DNA from: Tubulanus polymorphus
Taxonomy: Eukaryota > Nemertea > Palaeonemertea > Tubulaniformes > Tubulanidae
Direction of reading: 5' to 3'
DNA: 64,000 nt
NCBI RefSeq assembly: GCF_964204645.1
Contig: NC_134036.1
Location: forward strand, 7,986,704 to 8,050,703
Shown: positions 1 to 11,233 of the stretch, piece by piece
How positions within the stretch are numbered: position 1 is the first letter of the stretch
Layout of the letters: every line of letters begins with the position of its first letter
The notes under the pieces: generated by a model
Told to the model about the DNA's origin: nothing
Databases searched by the model: none
Seen by the model: the letters and a program-made list of their open reading frames with translations, nothing else
Made by a program: the position numbers and the translations under genes

Positions 1-220
1 TTACGAGAGTGAAAACTCCCTAATATCCTAATTCCCAGATTTTTACGGCGAAAAAATCCAACGCGTTCTACTGCGAGAACGCCAAGAAAAAAGATGATTT
101 CGCCGGTGGCTAAATGCAATACCGCAGGGCCGGGTCGTATAGAAAAACCATTGGCGATAAATCCAAATTTAGAAAATATTGGCAAAAACCATAGGAAAGG
201 GTACAGTACTCGATGGAAAT
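1..220 (-). mobile_element. DIRS element, right-end fragment (upstream unit)
   Basis: This stretch matches 43171-43390, the right end of the DIRS element between the two units, almost base for base. It holds the right inverted terminal repeat (about 87-202) and some internal sequence. Its presence shows that a DIRS element also precedes unit A, so the DIRS insertion belongs to the tandemly repeated unit. The rest of that upstream element lies outside the window. Confidence 0.85.
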
Positions 221-655
221 ACACAGCTCTCATCTTCTGCTACGACGAGCAGCCTGTTGTGTTATCATACCAAGCGTGCACGCGCCAAGCAGCTTTACAG
301 CATCGCCATATAGTAGTCTGTATGAGCGTGTGTGCAACAGTCTAGTGTTTAGCACTCCCGTCCCGCGCACATGTGGAGGCCTTGTGTAGTGAACGTTCGC
401 TTCACTTCAATCTCAATCAACACAATCACTGGGTATTAAAATGAAACAATACCTATGGCGATATGTGAAATAATTTCTCACCGGCAATGAGCATTCAAAA
501 TTCGCACACATCTAGTCCAATGAAACGTTCGCCATAAATGGCTTCCCCATAACTATTTTAGTAGTGCCGTAATTCTCCGTATATCCCAAAAGCAGCATAT
601 CACATTCGCTCTTAGAGACGACGCCCCTCAATCGAGTTCATTGCAATTTTATACG
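221..655 (-). mobile_element. Non-autonomous Helentron (HINE-like), 5' part
   Basis: Positions about 590-650 are, in reverse complement, nearly identical to 17748-17836 near the 5' end of the full Helentron in this window. The same stretch recurs at 43391-43825. The outermost ~195 bp of the Helentron 5' end is missing, so the copy is 5' truncated or was deleted at this junction. Capsid-gene sequence resumes immediately after it. The rest, 221-590, has no coding frame that I recognise. Confidence 0.6.
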
Positions 656-1480
656 CAAGAGCTAAGAATTTTCCCGCACAAGACGAAAATGAAAATAAAT
701 TAAGATCAAAAGTAAATAATGCTATAGTAACTAATGCTGCAGATAATTTAATTTAAAAAAACATTTATGGAAGTCACTATAAAATTCCATTAGATTTTGA
801 ATTGATTAATAATAATGCACCTTTATATAAATATGCAATTCAAGAAGATATAATATTTGAAATAACTTTTGCTCCTGTAAATGAAATAGTATTATCTAGT
901 GTAATTAAAGATATGGGTTATAAATTATCGAATATATGTTAAGAATATGATAAAGTAAAACTGGAACTATGCAAGTGATGAAATAATAAATGAAAATGTT
1001 GACTTTCCTACAAGATCTATTAACTCTTTTAATGCAATTAATGAAATAATGAATGAAAATGTTGACTTTCCTAGAAGATCTATTAAAGATATTTTATTAT
1101 TTATAAGTAAAGTATATGCTAATGGCACAATAGATGTTGATAATTGTTATAATCCCGAAATATTAAAAGTAGAAATTACAATTGAAGGTACAGCAAATAG
1201 AATATTTTGTCAAGGAATAAGAATAATACATCAATGCGTAGAAATTTAAAAAAAACATTTCATGAATGAAAAAATAAAATCGTCTAAAGATTGTAATATT
1301 AATCAAATTGAATATTATAATGGTAATAAATTTGCATTATGGGTAGATTTTGGAACAACTGAAGATAACTTGTTACATGGTTCGGGGAAAAAATTACAAA
1401 ATACAAAAGATGGAATACAATTAAACATGATCACATTTAGATATTATTCAATATTAATAATATAGAAATAATATTAATGA
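655..1480 (+). pseudogene. Polinton-like major capsid protein, C-terminal part, degenerate
   Basis: Conceptual translation in shifting frames shows short blocks typical of Polinton/adintovirus double-jelly-roll major capsid proteins: IPLDFELINNNAPLYKYA near 790-840, then ITFAPVNEIVLSS, and near the end FALWVDFGTTEDNLLHGSGK. Several stops and frameshifts (for example near 754 and 940) break it, and a ~65-bp internal tandem duplication lies at 978-1085. The N-terminal part of the corresponding gene is seen at 36440-36820 of the next unit boundary, separated from this part by a HINE-like insertion with a nested DIRS element. In an intact virus this protein would form the hexon-type capsomers. 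The assignment rests on motif recognition, not on alignment. Confidence 0.6.
978..1085 (+). repeat. ~65-bp tandem duplication inside the capsid remnant
   Basis: The string GAAAATGTTGACTTTCCTA recurs at about 990 and 1055 with near-identical flanks, giving two copies of a ~65-bp unit. Both genomic units share it (also at 44148-44255), so it predates the tandem duplication. Confidence 0.75.
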
Positions 1481-1489
1481 TATATATAA

Positions 1490-2034
1490 ATGGGGAATAA
1501 AAAATATCGTAATCCTAAAGAACAACATTTAAGAAATGTGTATTACAATCCTAAGAGCTCAGTTCCCTATTCTTCTGTAAAAAATATATGGCGCCAAGTA
1601 AAACAAGATAAATTAAATAAGATAACCCCACAAAATTTAGTTAGATATAAAGATATAAGATATAACGTTAGAACTACCAACATACAACATACAACGCATT
1701 AAAAAATTCAAACTCGTAAAACTATGGTTAGTTATATAGATCACATATGGCAGGGAGATTTTATTGATATTAAAAATCTTTAAAAAGATAATAATGATTA
1801 TTAGTTGATATTGAATGTAATTGATTTATTTAGTCGTTATGTATGGAGTTTCCCACTATCCAGAAAAGATGCTGTACAAACTTCAAAAGTTTTAAGAAAA
1901 TTGCTTTCAGGTACAGCGAAACCAGAAAAAATACAGTTTGATAATGGAAAAGAATTTGATAATTCATTTGTTCATGGACTCTAAGATTATCATAATATTA
2001 AATATTTTTCAGCGGCGGCGGCGGCGGCGGCAGC

Positions 2035-2067
<33 letters not shown>

Positions 2068-2510
2068 TTAAGAACAAGAATGTGGAAATATTTTACAGCA
2101 AATAATACTTTTAAATGGATTGATATTTTTACCAAGATTTATAGAAGGATATAACAATTATTATCATTCGTCTATTGGGATGAAACCTATTGATGATAGA
2201 AAATCCGAAAATGCTGAAATTGTTTGGAATAATTTATATGGAGCATTTCTTGTAGGTGATTTTGGTGAACCTACATATATAAAGCTGGTCAATATGTTAG
2301 AATTTCAAAGTATGAAAAAAATATTTGATAAAGGGTAAGATCGGAATTTTTTCTAGAGATATATATAGTATAAGAAAAGTAATAACAACAAAACCATATG
2401 TCTATAAATTAGTAGATTTTGATGGTGAAGAATTTGATTGGTAGTATATGAAGACGAATTAAGTTTAACTACTGAAAAACTAGAACAAGAATATAAAATT
2501 AAAAAAATAT
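1490..2510 (+). pseudogene. Polinton RVE-family integrase, degenerate
   Basis: Retrovirus-like (DDE) integrase remnant. Visible blocks in order: DHIWQGDFIDI near 1740 with the first catalytic Asp, VIDLFSRYVWSFPLSRKDA near 1820, FDNGKEFDNSFVHG near 1945 with the second Asp, then FIEGYNNYYHSSIGMKPIDD and VWNNLYG at 2140-2260. The segment where the third acidic residue is expected is occupied by a GCG/GCA triplet repeat coding for alanines. Stops at about 1700, 1782, 1802 and after the repeat, plus a frame change near 2125, make it a pseudogene. An intact protein would insert the linear viral DNA into host chromosomes. It follows the capsid gene and precedes the ATPase remnant. The start at 1490 has the TATATAA-ATG context seen at other viral starts. 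Confidence 0.75.
2012..2066 (+). repeat. GCG/GCA triplet microsatellite in the integrase remnant
   Basis: A GCG run followed by a GCA run. It is 21 bp (seven triplets) shorter than the homologous tract in unit B (45181-45258). In the integrase frame it would encode polyalanine. Confidence 0.95.
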
Positions 2511-2617
2511 ATATTAAATAAAACTGTTAATAGAAAAAAATATTCTTTAGTAAAATGAGTTGATGGCCAGATAAATTTAATGAATTGATATCATTGAGTG
2601 AAATTAAAAATATATAA

Positions 2618-2850
2618 ATGAATAAGGAATTATTTATATTTGAACCTCATAATATGTTAATTTCTGGTGTAACAAAATGTAATAAAAACTTATTTTTATA
2701 TTGAATTCATTAGAAACTGTTTATAAAAACTATTTTCATATAATAGTATTATTTTGTCCAACATATGAATTTAATCAAACTTATAATAGAACATTACTAG
2801 AAATAATAAAATTATTGTATTAGATGCTATAACAGTTAAAGAAAAATTGT
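2618..2850 (+). pseudogene. Polinton packaging ATPase, N-terminal fragment
   Basis: The translation begins with an ATG after a TATATAA block and reads FEPHNMLISGVTKCNK, which resembles the Walker A region of A32/FtsK-like packaging ATPases with the invariant GKT degraded. A stop follows, and after a frame change come ILFCPTYEFNQTYNRTLLE-like residues. The sequence ends abruptly near 2850, where an unrelated repeat begins, so most of the gene, including Walker B, is absent. Only a short segment supports the assignment; gene order after capsid and integrase agrees with it. Confidence 0.45.
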
Positions 2851-2900
2851 GTGACTTTCAAAAACATTGCACCGTAAAGTTGCGTATACTTAGGTAAGAA
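2850..2900 (+). repeat. Direct repeat, copy 1 (of 5427-5478)
   Basis: Begins with GTGACTTTCAAAAACATTGC; a close copy occurs at 5427-5478, both ending in a CTTAGGTAA string. Copy 1 marks the point where the viral ATPase sequence stops, so the repeated element between the two copies probably inserted into, or recombined with, the viral genome here. The same pair occurs in unit B at 46041 and 48618. Confidence 0.7.
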
Positions 2901-2989
2901 TTGCTATAGCAAATACACGTTCACTTATGAGCGAAATAGTATCAAATGGTTAGATTTTATTTTTATCCCACTTAAATCGAAATTTAGAG

Positions 2990-3622
2990 TAGGTTCCTTC
3001 ATTATTTGAACTATTTGTATATCCAAATCAAATTGAAATCGGCGGAAACTAACCGAAGAAAATCATCAACGTAACGTCTACATTCAGTGTGAAGAGGAAG
3101 AACTTTGCTTCAACGTGTTCCAAAAATAAACCAGCTAAAACAGAGGTAATTGTTAACGTGATAAAACTACGCAATAAATCGCGAGACTCGAAAATTATCC
3201 CACAATCACAAGTTCGAAAAAGATTTTAAAACATCAAAACTATAAAGAATTTATTAAAAACTGGAATTTTCGGTTTTATCCTAAAAACCATTCTCAAGAG
3301 TGACTAACATTATGATATTTCACAGTATATATATATCAGGGGTGATTGTATTTCCCATAGCCATGTTAAAAGTCTGTTTAAAAAAATTAGAACCAAATAG
3401 AAAATATGAGTTTTTTGTACAAAGCTCAATTAAATCCAAGAGACAATCACTATCTGCGATTTCTACGGTATGCCTTGTGTTTTTATCAAAATGAAAATAA
3501 GAAGTAGGTAACTTTCTCCTAAGAAAATCCATAGTAGGTTTGAAAGTAACATAAATGAATAAACTTGCAACATCAAAATATATGAATAATTTATCATGCC
3601 CAGGAATAACATTTTTAGACAT
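2990..3622 (-). pseudogene. Penelope-like element reverse transcriptase fragment
   Basis: On the minus strand, 3622-3320 encodes FIYFDVASLFIYV, LLDLIELCTKNSYFLFG and FFKQTFNMAMGNTITPDI, the palm-domain pattern of Penelope-like reverse transcriptases. Further along the same strand, at 3073-3062, a different frame encodes YVDD, matching the catalytic motif C. Frames change between these blocks and no GIY-YIG endonuclease is seen, so this is a decayed internal fragment. Rearranged pieces of the same sequence recur at about 4080-4200 and 4570-4620. Unit B carries an almost identical copy. Confidence 0.6.
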
Positions 3623-4190
3623 TCTAATAAACCTTGATTAAGACTAAGTCATCTTCACCCGTCAAGGGAGTCGAACCCACTACGCTAAAGCCGTTACCCG
3701 AACCCCTTGACCTAATATGTCGTTTTTGTCGTGATTAGCCGACGTCGGGCCAATCACAACGCTTGTAACAAACGACATTAGACTTCCTCAAGAATTCCCG
3801 TTTAGATGGACCAATCAGCGTGCATTTTACTGAACAAGGAAGTATTTCGCAAGTCGATATATGATGTCATGCGCAAAGCGCCAGTAAAGAAATTGCGCGT
3901 CGTGAGGCTAGAGGGCTGGTGGAAGCGAGTTCGGGGAGCGATACCGGACGCCTGGCACGCGAGGATGGACGTAATTTGGCTTTCAAAAATGAGCCAAGAA
4001 CCGATGACAGAGTTTTCGCCAAATTTGAATCGCAATTCGATATGATCGGTCATAGCGGAATATCCTTCTTATAATGTTTGAAAGTCCGCAGTGACATTAG
4101 TGAATAAGCTCGCAACATTAAAATATATGAATAATTAATTATGCCCAGGAATAACATTTTTAGACAATTTCAGACTAATAAACCCTGATT
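3623..4190. other. Non-coding stretch with imperfect inverted repeat
   Basis: No gene is recognised. At about 3718-3782 an imperfect inverted repeat brackets a GC-rich centre: TGTCGTTTTTGTCGTGATT on the left and the complement of TGTCGTTTGTTACAAGCG on the right. The part 4080-4190 repeats pieces of the adjacent Penelope remnant. Confidence 0.4.
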
Positions 4191-4193
4191 ATT

Positions 4194-4470
4194 CTCAATA
4201 TATCCACTATTTACAGATTTTGAACTGCAGCCAAAGATGTCCATTCCCAAATAGGATGGTTTCCAAAACAGGTAAGCCTGCTTATCAGAAGGCAAACATA
4301 TCGAACCTACCAAAATGATTTCGATATTTCATTCCCCTTTCTATCTTCTTCATGATGCGGAAAGAGTTTACAACCGACATAAGATGCCAATGAGTTTAAT
4401 CTTAATCGTCGAATCGCGTTAAGACTAATCAAAGAAATAGTATTCCGACCTATTGCCTAAATCTTTGAAA
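4194..4470 (+). repeat. ~285-bp direct repeat, copy 1
   Basis: The stretch that starts CAATATATCCACTATTTACA and ends in ATCTTTGAAATATGG recurs at 4960-5250 with scattered substitutions and small indels. It has no coding capacity. The pair is also present in unit B. Confidence 0.8.
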
Positions 4471-4959
4471 TATGGCCCAGTTGTTATCAGACTCTGGGTA
4501 GTTGATATCAAACTCTTTTTGTAGACAACTTTCCTTTTCAAAATTTCAAAATTTCAAAATCCGTGTTCCGTCTTCAACGTGTTCCAAATATAAACCAGCT
4601 AAAACTGGGGTGATTGTATTCGATATGATCGGTCATAGCGGAATATCCTTCTTATAATGTTTGAAAGTCCGCAGTGACATTAGTGAATAGTGACATCAGT
4701 GACATTAGTCTGCAGAGATAAGGAAATGACGGTAACCATTTTTGAAAATTCGTTATTTTAATTCGCAGTCCGAAAGTCCTTTGAATTTGCTTTGCATAAT
4801 TTCTGGCAGGTTTGATTTGAGTTTTTTTTTGTATACGCGTCTTGGTTGGTTGTTGAGATCTTGTATTTTAGAAGGATATGATTCAATATCCATAAACACA
4901 TTTTGGTTTCAAAATAATAAATTTTATCTTACAAAATTAGAATTATAGAATTTCTTCAA

Positions 4960-5250
4960 TTATCAATATATCCACTATTTACAGGTTTTGAAGTGCAGCC
5001 AAAAGATGTCCATTCCCAAATATGATGGTTTCCAAAACAAGTAAACCTGCTTAACTGAAAGCAAACGTATCAAAGGCATTTCAATATTGTATTTCCCTTT
5101 CTATCTTCATGATGCGAAAAGAGCTTACAACCGACAGAGCCTACAACCGACATAAGATGCCAATGAGTTTAATCTTAATTGTCGAATCGCGTTAAGACTA
5201 TTCAAAGCAATAGTATTTCGACCTATTGCCTAAACCTTTGAAATATGGTA
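4960..5250 (+). repeat. ~285-bp direct repeat, copy 2
   Basis: Second copy of the 4194-4470 repeat. It contains a small extra duplication (AGCTTACAACCGACAGAGCC). Both copies lie in the Penelope-derived repeat region. Confidence 0.8.
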
Positions 5251-5559
5251 CTTTTTGTAGCCAACTTTCCTTTTCAAAGTTTGTGATCAAAATCCCGGGC
5301 TACGGGTCTGTTTTGAAAGTATTGAGACCAAGAGCATATCCAGATACGTGCTATACCAGTCATCGCGTGATATTGAAATGGTTGACGCTGGTACTAAACT
5401 ATTTGAAATCAAAATTCATTGCATCGTGTGTCTTTCAAAAACATTGCCACCGTAAGGTCTTGGATGCTTAGGTAACATCTGTTTAATTTTTCAACGATCG
5501 ATGCTTTTCTCGTTGCATGATTTCTTTTTTAATCGGATATCAGTGTTCGGTTCATTCAA

Positions 5560-5990
5560 GCTCAACACGTTCAAACATTGTACTAAGCATACCCTTCAAA
5601 GAACTAAACCAATCCCAAACCCAACCACAACCAGACAACCCTACCCCACCCAGAGACCTTACCCTATCACATCCTGTCCTACTCTATCCTATTACCATAC
5701 CCCACCTCATCCTCCTACCCGAACCCTACCACCGTCACTTCTGTAATGCCTTAACACCAGCCTTTCTATCTCTAATCGCAGACCTACCGAACTACACTAC
5801 CCTATCCTACCACATACACCACTCACCCCGTGATCAGTTCTACCAAACTCACCATCCAACCCAACCTCACCAACGCATCCTGCACCATCCAACTCGACCT
5901 AACCTTATCATATTGTCCTATCCTACCCTACGTGTGAGCTCCTCTGTACCCTTCCCTATTCCAAACCACTCCTAATCCACACTACAATCA
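5560..5990. repeat. C/A-rich low-complexity tract
   Basis: The plus strand is strongly depleted in G and built from degenerate CCTA, CCCTA and CCAAC words. Apparent reading frames here (Pro/Thr/His-rich) are by-products of this composition. The tract is conserved in unit B at 48751-49181. Confidence 0.7.
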
Positions 5991-6837
5991 GAGAGGTAGA
6001 AATGTCATGATGTCGCGGTTAAACGGATGGAAATTATTCTTATTGCTAATGAAGATGAGAGAACGAACATTCATCCAAATGAGGAATAAGTGAAATGACT
6101 GTGTACACAATCACGGTTACATGTACATCAGTCACAACTTTGTTAGACTGAAACAATGAGTGAAACTTCTACACTTACAATCTTACACATATCAGACTGC
6201 ATTCAAAACACTTTACAGCTCCTAGTGATGAATGTAACTCTACTTATCTTTTATACTAAGCGATTCATTTTTCCTCCGTTGTTCCTCTGTCGCTCATACT
6301 GCTCTTGCTATTCCAATGTTGCTGAAAATGTTTGAATAAATTGATTGATTTGAATGGCATGATTGGCAAAAACAGAATAGTACAAGTTTGTGAATCCATG
6401 TACCGGCACTGCGCATCAATGAGCTCTGTGGAATTAACATTTGCTGGAAGAATTCAAGATTTTAAAAGACCAAACAAACTTGTCTTTTTTTCGAAGTCGA
6501 ACGAAGCGCTTTTTATTTTGTACTGAAAATGTTTTAAAACGTGCTGTAATGACGAAATAGAAATTAATAATTATATGAAGCACTGTTTGGGATTTCGGGA
6601 GCTCCTGGTGGTATCACGTCGTCGTGGAACTTAATCCCGGTACCGAAGAGTTTACCGATATTTTCTCCAGTTACTATCTCGGGAAAATGAAGCTCTGAAA
6701 AACCTTGACAGTTCCGTATTTTCAGCTTAGGGGTGAAAAACTTATCTTTAAACTTACTTGTTTTTAATTTTTTGATGCCGCTTGGATCCTATGTTGATAC
6801 CAAATTGTGCTGCTGCTGTTGCTGCTACTATATTGAT
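5991..6837. other. No recognisable gene
   Basis: Unique-looking, AT-rich sequence between the C/A-rich tract and the minisatellite. I find no open frame with recognisable protein content and no RNA gene. It is nearly identical in unit B. Confidence 0.4.
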
Positions 6838-6985
6838 GGATGCTGCTGCTCCTATGTTGACGGATGCTGCTGCTCCTATGTTGACGGATGCTGCCTCTCC
6901 TATGTTGATGGATGCTGCTGCTCCTATGTTGACGGATGCTGCTGCTCCTATGTTGATGGATGCTGCTGCTACTATGTTGACGGTT
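6838..6985 (+). repeat. 24-bp minisatellite, about 6 units
   Basis: Tandem units of the type GGATGCTGCTGCTCCTATG plus TTGAC, with a CTGCCTCT variant unit. Because 24 is a multiple of three the array is open in several frames on both strands, giving repetitive frames that are not genes. Unit B has exactly seven more units. Confidence 0.95.
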
Positions 6986-8214
6986 GCTGCTAGAAAACTC
7001 AATTCATTCTTTCACTTTTATTCATCGTTGAAAGATTCTAATTCATTCTTATATGAAATGAACACATACTCAACCATTCATATTAAATAAAGATCCCATG
7101 TTTTGATGTTGACTATTCAATCGATTTTGTTTCCAGTGTGCTATCAATCTAAAACAGATAAGCAAATTATTCTAAAAAAGAAATCTTCACACTTAGGAGA
7201 AACTAACAGCAATGAATATGTTGAATACTCACCGTTATATTCTAAAAGTAATCAAAAATATGTTTCCGACTTGTCGAGATATCTATCACTAGGGCGTTTT
7301 GGGTATCTACAAACGAAAACTAAAGATTGTAAGATTTCCGAACAAAAAGGTCAACTATCAGAAAAAAATCAATTGAACTTGAGAAATTAAACTAGGCCTG
7401 AAATAAAAGATTTGAATACAAAACTAATTCAGTTTTTGAAGAATGGTACTATACACCTACAACAAAACTAACTACAAAATCTTTGATATGAAAGATAGTT
7501 TACGAATCCACTGATTTAAATACATTTCATGATCGTTAATCTTAATTATAATCTAAAACTTACCAGATATGTTGGGATTTTCTGACGACTTGGCTTTGGT
7601 GGGTAATCCTCAATACAGGCCCTTCACTGGTGTGCGTGCGCTAGACGTGGTGGCTGGTTCTCGAATGAAGCTCTAACCAAGCGTTACTACAATACGATTT
7701 GGGTGGCGGCTATTGTGTGGAAATTCGATCATATCGTGACCCAAAATTGACACAATGAAGTACGTGTACTAGAATATTCGAACTCTATTAACTGTCTGCT
7801 TCATTCTTTTATGGTATATGCGGGTTTAATATACCAACTTCAGCGGGTTTAGAACGCGGCTACAAGACCGAAACAAGAGGCAGGAATAAATCACATCACT
7901 CCTGTTTTAACTAACAAATACATGTATTCTAAAATAAAACGATGTAATTAGTTACTATATGCACCGGCACGAAAATTGATGGCCATCGGATCAATGTCTC
8001 TTTAATGGCAAATGTTATCATACAAAAATTTGATGATTTCAAATCATTTGTTTTGCTAAATATTGTTCCCAGTTTTATTAGGAGGCTACGGCAATTTACT
8101 GTAATCTGTATTTTGTATTCTCGACTTTGGTCGTGTCTTGGTTATCACAAGTATTTTTAGTATTGTCGATTCGTTTTATTAATTGGGGATATTTGACAGG
8201 GTGGACTGAGTATG
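6986..8214. other. No recognisable gene
   Basis: AT-rich sequence leading to the ~155-bp satellite. A short open frame at 7103-7390 resembles no family I know. Unit B is almost identical. Confidence 0.4.
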
Positions 8215-8560
8215 AATAAAATAAAATGTTGAAAAGTAGGAAAATATTTACATAAAAACTGAAGTCATCCTCAATCCTCCTTGTCAAACATCCCCCAGTA
8301 ACATACGACTCGACCATTCTGAAAATACTCGAGAAAACGAAACACGACCGAAGCCGATATTAAAACAGATAAAAGAAAATTTTAAAAATTCGGAAAATAT
8401 TCTCATAAAAAACTGAAGTCATCCTCAAACTTGAATATTCGTTGTCCAACATCCCCCCAGTAACACACGACTCGACCATTCTAAAAATACTTAAGAAAAA
8501 CAAAACACGACCGAACCCAAAATTTAAACGGATGATACAAAATGTTGGAAATTCGGAAAA
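8215..8560 (+). repeat. ~155-bp satellite, short array
   Basis: Two and a part units of the satellite described at 9000-10735, recognised by AATTCGGAAAATATT, CTGAAGTCATCCTCA and CGACTCGACCATTCT. The last unit runs into the tail repeat at 8561. Confidence 0.85.
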
Positions 8561-8870
8561 TATTCAAGCAACAAAATGCGACCATCACTAAGTTTCATGT
8601 CACTCATTTTGCTCCCAGATCTCCAGGAAATAGTTATTGATTGCTATACTCAGTATAGTTAACTTTGATAGATCCATCAATTCGTAAATTATAAACATGG
8701 AATACTACGTGTCACACATTAAAAAACTTGGTTTGACAGTTTGTAGTAAGTGAGTGCTGTTGGTGAAACATATGGATAGATAATTAGCTAGAATAGTTTG
8801 AGCAGAGTCTGGTTAGTTCAGAAGGAAGAGTGGTGAAAAACCCTAAACCTGACAAGTCAAACGAGAGGTT
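8561..8870 (+). repeat. ~310-bp satellite-tail repeat, copy 1
   Basis: Direct copy of 10725-11070, starting where the satellite unit changes to GGAAAATATTCAAGCAAC and ending in AAACCTGACAAGTCAAACG followed by AGAGGTTTTT, which can fold as AAACCT/AGGTTT. Array plus tail recurs as a unit, suggesting a transposable element with a core tandem repeat. Confidence 0.8.
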
Positions 8871-8999
8871 TTTCATTCATATACATATACAAGACCTTGA
8901 AAGTTTCATCACGTGTGGTTTCTTTGATTTTCCCGGTATTTATGTCGCTATTTGGTAGAAATGTCTTTAGTCCGACTGTGCACATGCACACCTCAGCCG

Positions 9000-10735
9000 A
9001 TAGTAAAACAGATGAAAAAATGTTGAAAATTCGGAAAATATGTTCATTAAAAACTGAAGTCATCCTCACTCCTCCTGGTCAAACATTCCCGAGTAACAAA
9101 CTACTTAATCATTCTGAAAATACTCGAGAAAACGAAACATGACCGAAGCCGACTTTAAAACGGCTACGGGAAATTAGTGATAATTTGGAAAATATTTACA
9201 TTAACAACTGAAGTCATCATCACTCCTCCTGGTCAAACATCCCCCAGTAACAAACCACTCGACCATTCTGAAAATACTCGAGAAAACGAAAGACGACCGA
9301 AGCCGATATTAAAACAACTAAAAGACAATTTCGAAAATTCGGAAAATATTTACATTAAAAACTGAAGTCATCCTCACTCCTCCTTGTCAAACATTTCCCA
9401 GTAACAATTCAATTGGTCATTCTGAAAATACTCTAGAAAACGAAACACGACTGAAGCCGATATCAAAACAGATAAAAGAAAACGTTGAAAATTCGGAAAA
9501 TATTTACATTAAAATCTGAAGTTATTCTCAATCCTCCTTGTCAATCATCCCCAGTAACAAAAGACTCAACCATTCTGAAAATACTCGAGAAAACGAAACA
9601 CGACCGGAGCCGATATCAAAACAGATAAAAGATAATGTTTATAATTCGGATAATATTTACATTAACAACTGATGTCATCCTCAATCCTCCTTGTCAAACA
9701 TCCCCCGGTAACAAACGACACGTCCATACTGAAAATACTCAAGAAAACGAAACAGGACCGAAGCCGATATTAAAACAGATAAAATAAAATGTTTAAAATT
9801 CGGAAAATACTTACATTGACAACTGAATTCATCCTCACTCCTCCTTGTCAAACATCATCCTGTGATAAACCATTCGACCATTCTGAAAATACTCGAGAAA
9901 ACGAAACACGACCGAAGCCGTTATTAAAACACATGAAACAAAAGGTTGAAAATATTGAAAATATTTACACTAAAAACTGAAATCATCCGCAGTCCTCCTT
10001 GTAAATCATCCCCAGTAACAAACGAATCGACCATTCTATATAAACTTGATTAATCAAAACATGACCGAAGCCGATATTAAAACAGATAAAAGAAAATTTT
10101 GAAAATTCAGAAGATATTTACATCAAAAACTGACGTCATCCTCAATCCTCCTTGTCAAAGATCGCCCAGTAACAAACCAATTGGTCATTCTGAAAATACT
10201 CAAGAAAACGAAACCCGACTGAAGCCGATATAAAAATAGATAAAAGAAAATGTTGAAAATTCGGAAAATATTTACATTAAAAACTGAAGTCATCCTTATC
10301 CTCCTTTTCTTACATCCCCGGGTAACAAACGACTCGACCATTCTGAAAATACTCGAGAAAACCAAACACGACCGAAGCCGTTATTAAAACACATGAAACA
10401 GAAGGTTGAAAATTCGGAAAATATTTACATTAAAAACTGAAGTCACCCTCACTCATCCTTGTCAACCATCCTCCAGTAACAAACGACTCGACCATTCTGA
10501 AAATACTCGAGAAAACGAAACATGACCGTAGCCGCTAAAAAAATGGGTAAAAGAAAATGTTGATAATTCGGACAATATTTACATTAACAACTGAAGTCAT
10601 CCTTATCCTCCTTTTCTAACATCCCCGGGTAACAAACGACTCGACCATTCTAAAAGTATACCTGAGAAAACGAAACACTACCGGACCCGGGATTTAAACG
10701 CATAATAGAAAATGTTAGAAATTCGGAAAATATTC
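9000..10735 (+). repeat. ~155-bp satellite, long array of about 11 units
   Basis: Degenerate tandem units with a period of 152-156 bp. Conserved words are AATTCGGAAAATATTTACAT, AACTGAAGTCATCCTCA, CTCGACCATTCTGAAAATAC and CGAAACACGACCGAAGCCG. Small open frames inside (for example at 9177 and 9789) are repeat by-products. The array ends in a tail repeat also found after the short array. A core tandem repeat of this size inside a mobile element recalls the pearl elements of oysters; that is an analogy, not a demonstrated relationship. Confidence 0.9.
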
Positions 10736-11070
10736 AAGCAACGAAATGCGACCATAACTAAGTTTCACGTCTGAGGCCGTTTGACGTCACTCATTTTGCT
10801 CCCAGATCTCTATCCAGGAAATAGTCATTGATTGCTATAATCAATATAATTAACTATGATAGATCCATCAATTCGTAAATCATAAACATGGAATACTATA
10901 TGTCACAGATTAAAAACCTTGGTTTGACAGTTTGTAGTTAGTGAGTGCTGTTGCTGAAACATGTGGATAGGTAATTAGCTAGAATAGTTTGCGTATGAGC
11001 AGAATCTGGTTAGTTCAGAAGGAAGAGTAGTGAAATACCTTAAACCTGACAAGTCAAACGAGAGGTTTTT
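10725..11070 (+). repeat. ~310-bp satellite-tail repeat, copy 2
   Basis: Second copy of the tail at 8561-8870. It ends about 160 bp before the polymerase start, so the satellite element lies next to, or inside, what was the left side of the polymerase gene. Confidence 0.8.
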
Positions 11071-11214
11071 TATCCGTAATAAGTATTTTGTAATTGGCAT
11101 ATGATGGTTTTGTCAACCGTTAATGACCAAAAGCAGATCTTGAGTATAATGTGAGTAATTGGGAAAGTAGGCTTTCAGATCAGAGGTCGAAGGTCGACCA
11201 CTCATCACCACAAG

Positions 11215-11233
11215 TAATGTTTTTTCCTTATAA
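11215..11233 (+). promoter_or_regulatory. Viral start-proximal motif (polymerase, unit A)
   Basis: TAATGTTTTTTCCTTATAA lies directly before the ATG at 11234, with TAAT starting at -19. This is the common start motif of the viral genes, with one T changed to G. Unit B keeps the uninterrupted T run at 54574-54592. Confidence 0.55.

Noticed and set aside
3655-3710. tRNA-like sequence on the minus strand (GGTTCGACTCCC box-B-like string)
   Set aside because: The A-box-like and B-box-like words are almost adjacent and no cloverleaf with acceptor and anticodon stems can be formed. At best a decayed SINE-type fragment.
3802-4053. Overlapping open frames on both strands near 3802-4053
   Set aside because: No recognisable content on either strand and located in rearranged Penelope-derived repeat; both units carry them simply because the duplication is recent.
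5501-5975. Pro/Thr/His-rich frames of 81 and 152 codons
   Set aside because: They follow from the C/A-rich low-complexity tract and show no domain.
6733-7090. Repetitive Met/Asp/Ala or Cys/Tyr proteins in frames across the 24-bp minisatellite
   Set aside because: The array is open in several frames on both strands because the unit is a multiple of three; array length differs between units and flanks are not coding.
8215-10735. CRISPR-like array of ~155-bp repeats
   Set aside because: The repeats are degenerate along their whole length with no conserved-repeat/unique-spacer structure, and the context is animal transposons.
8561-11070. The two ~310-bp tail repeats as viral terminal inverted repeats
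   Set aside because: They are in direct, not inverted, orientation and both lie on the same side of the polymerase gene.
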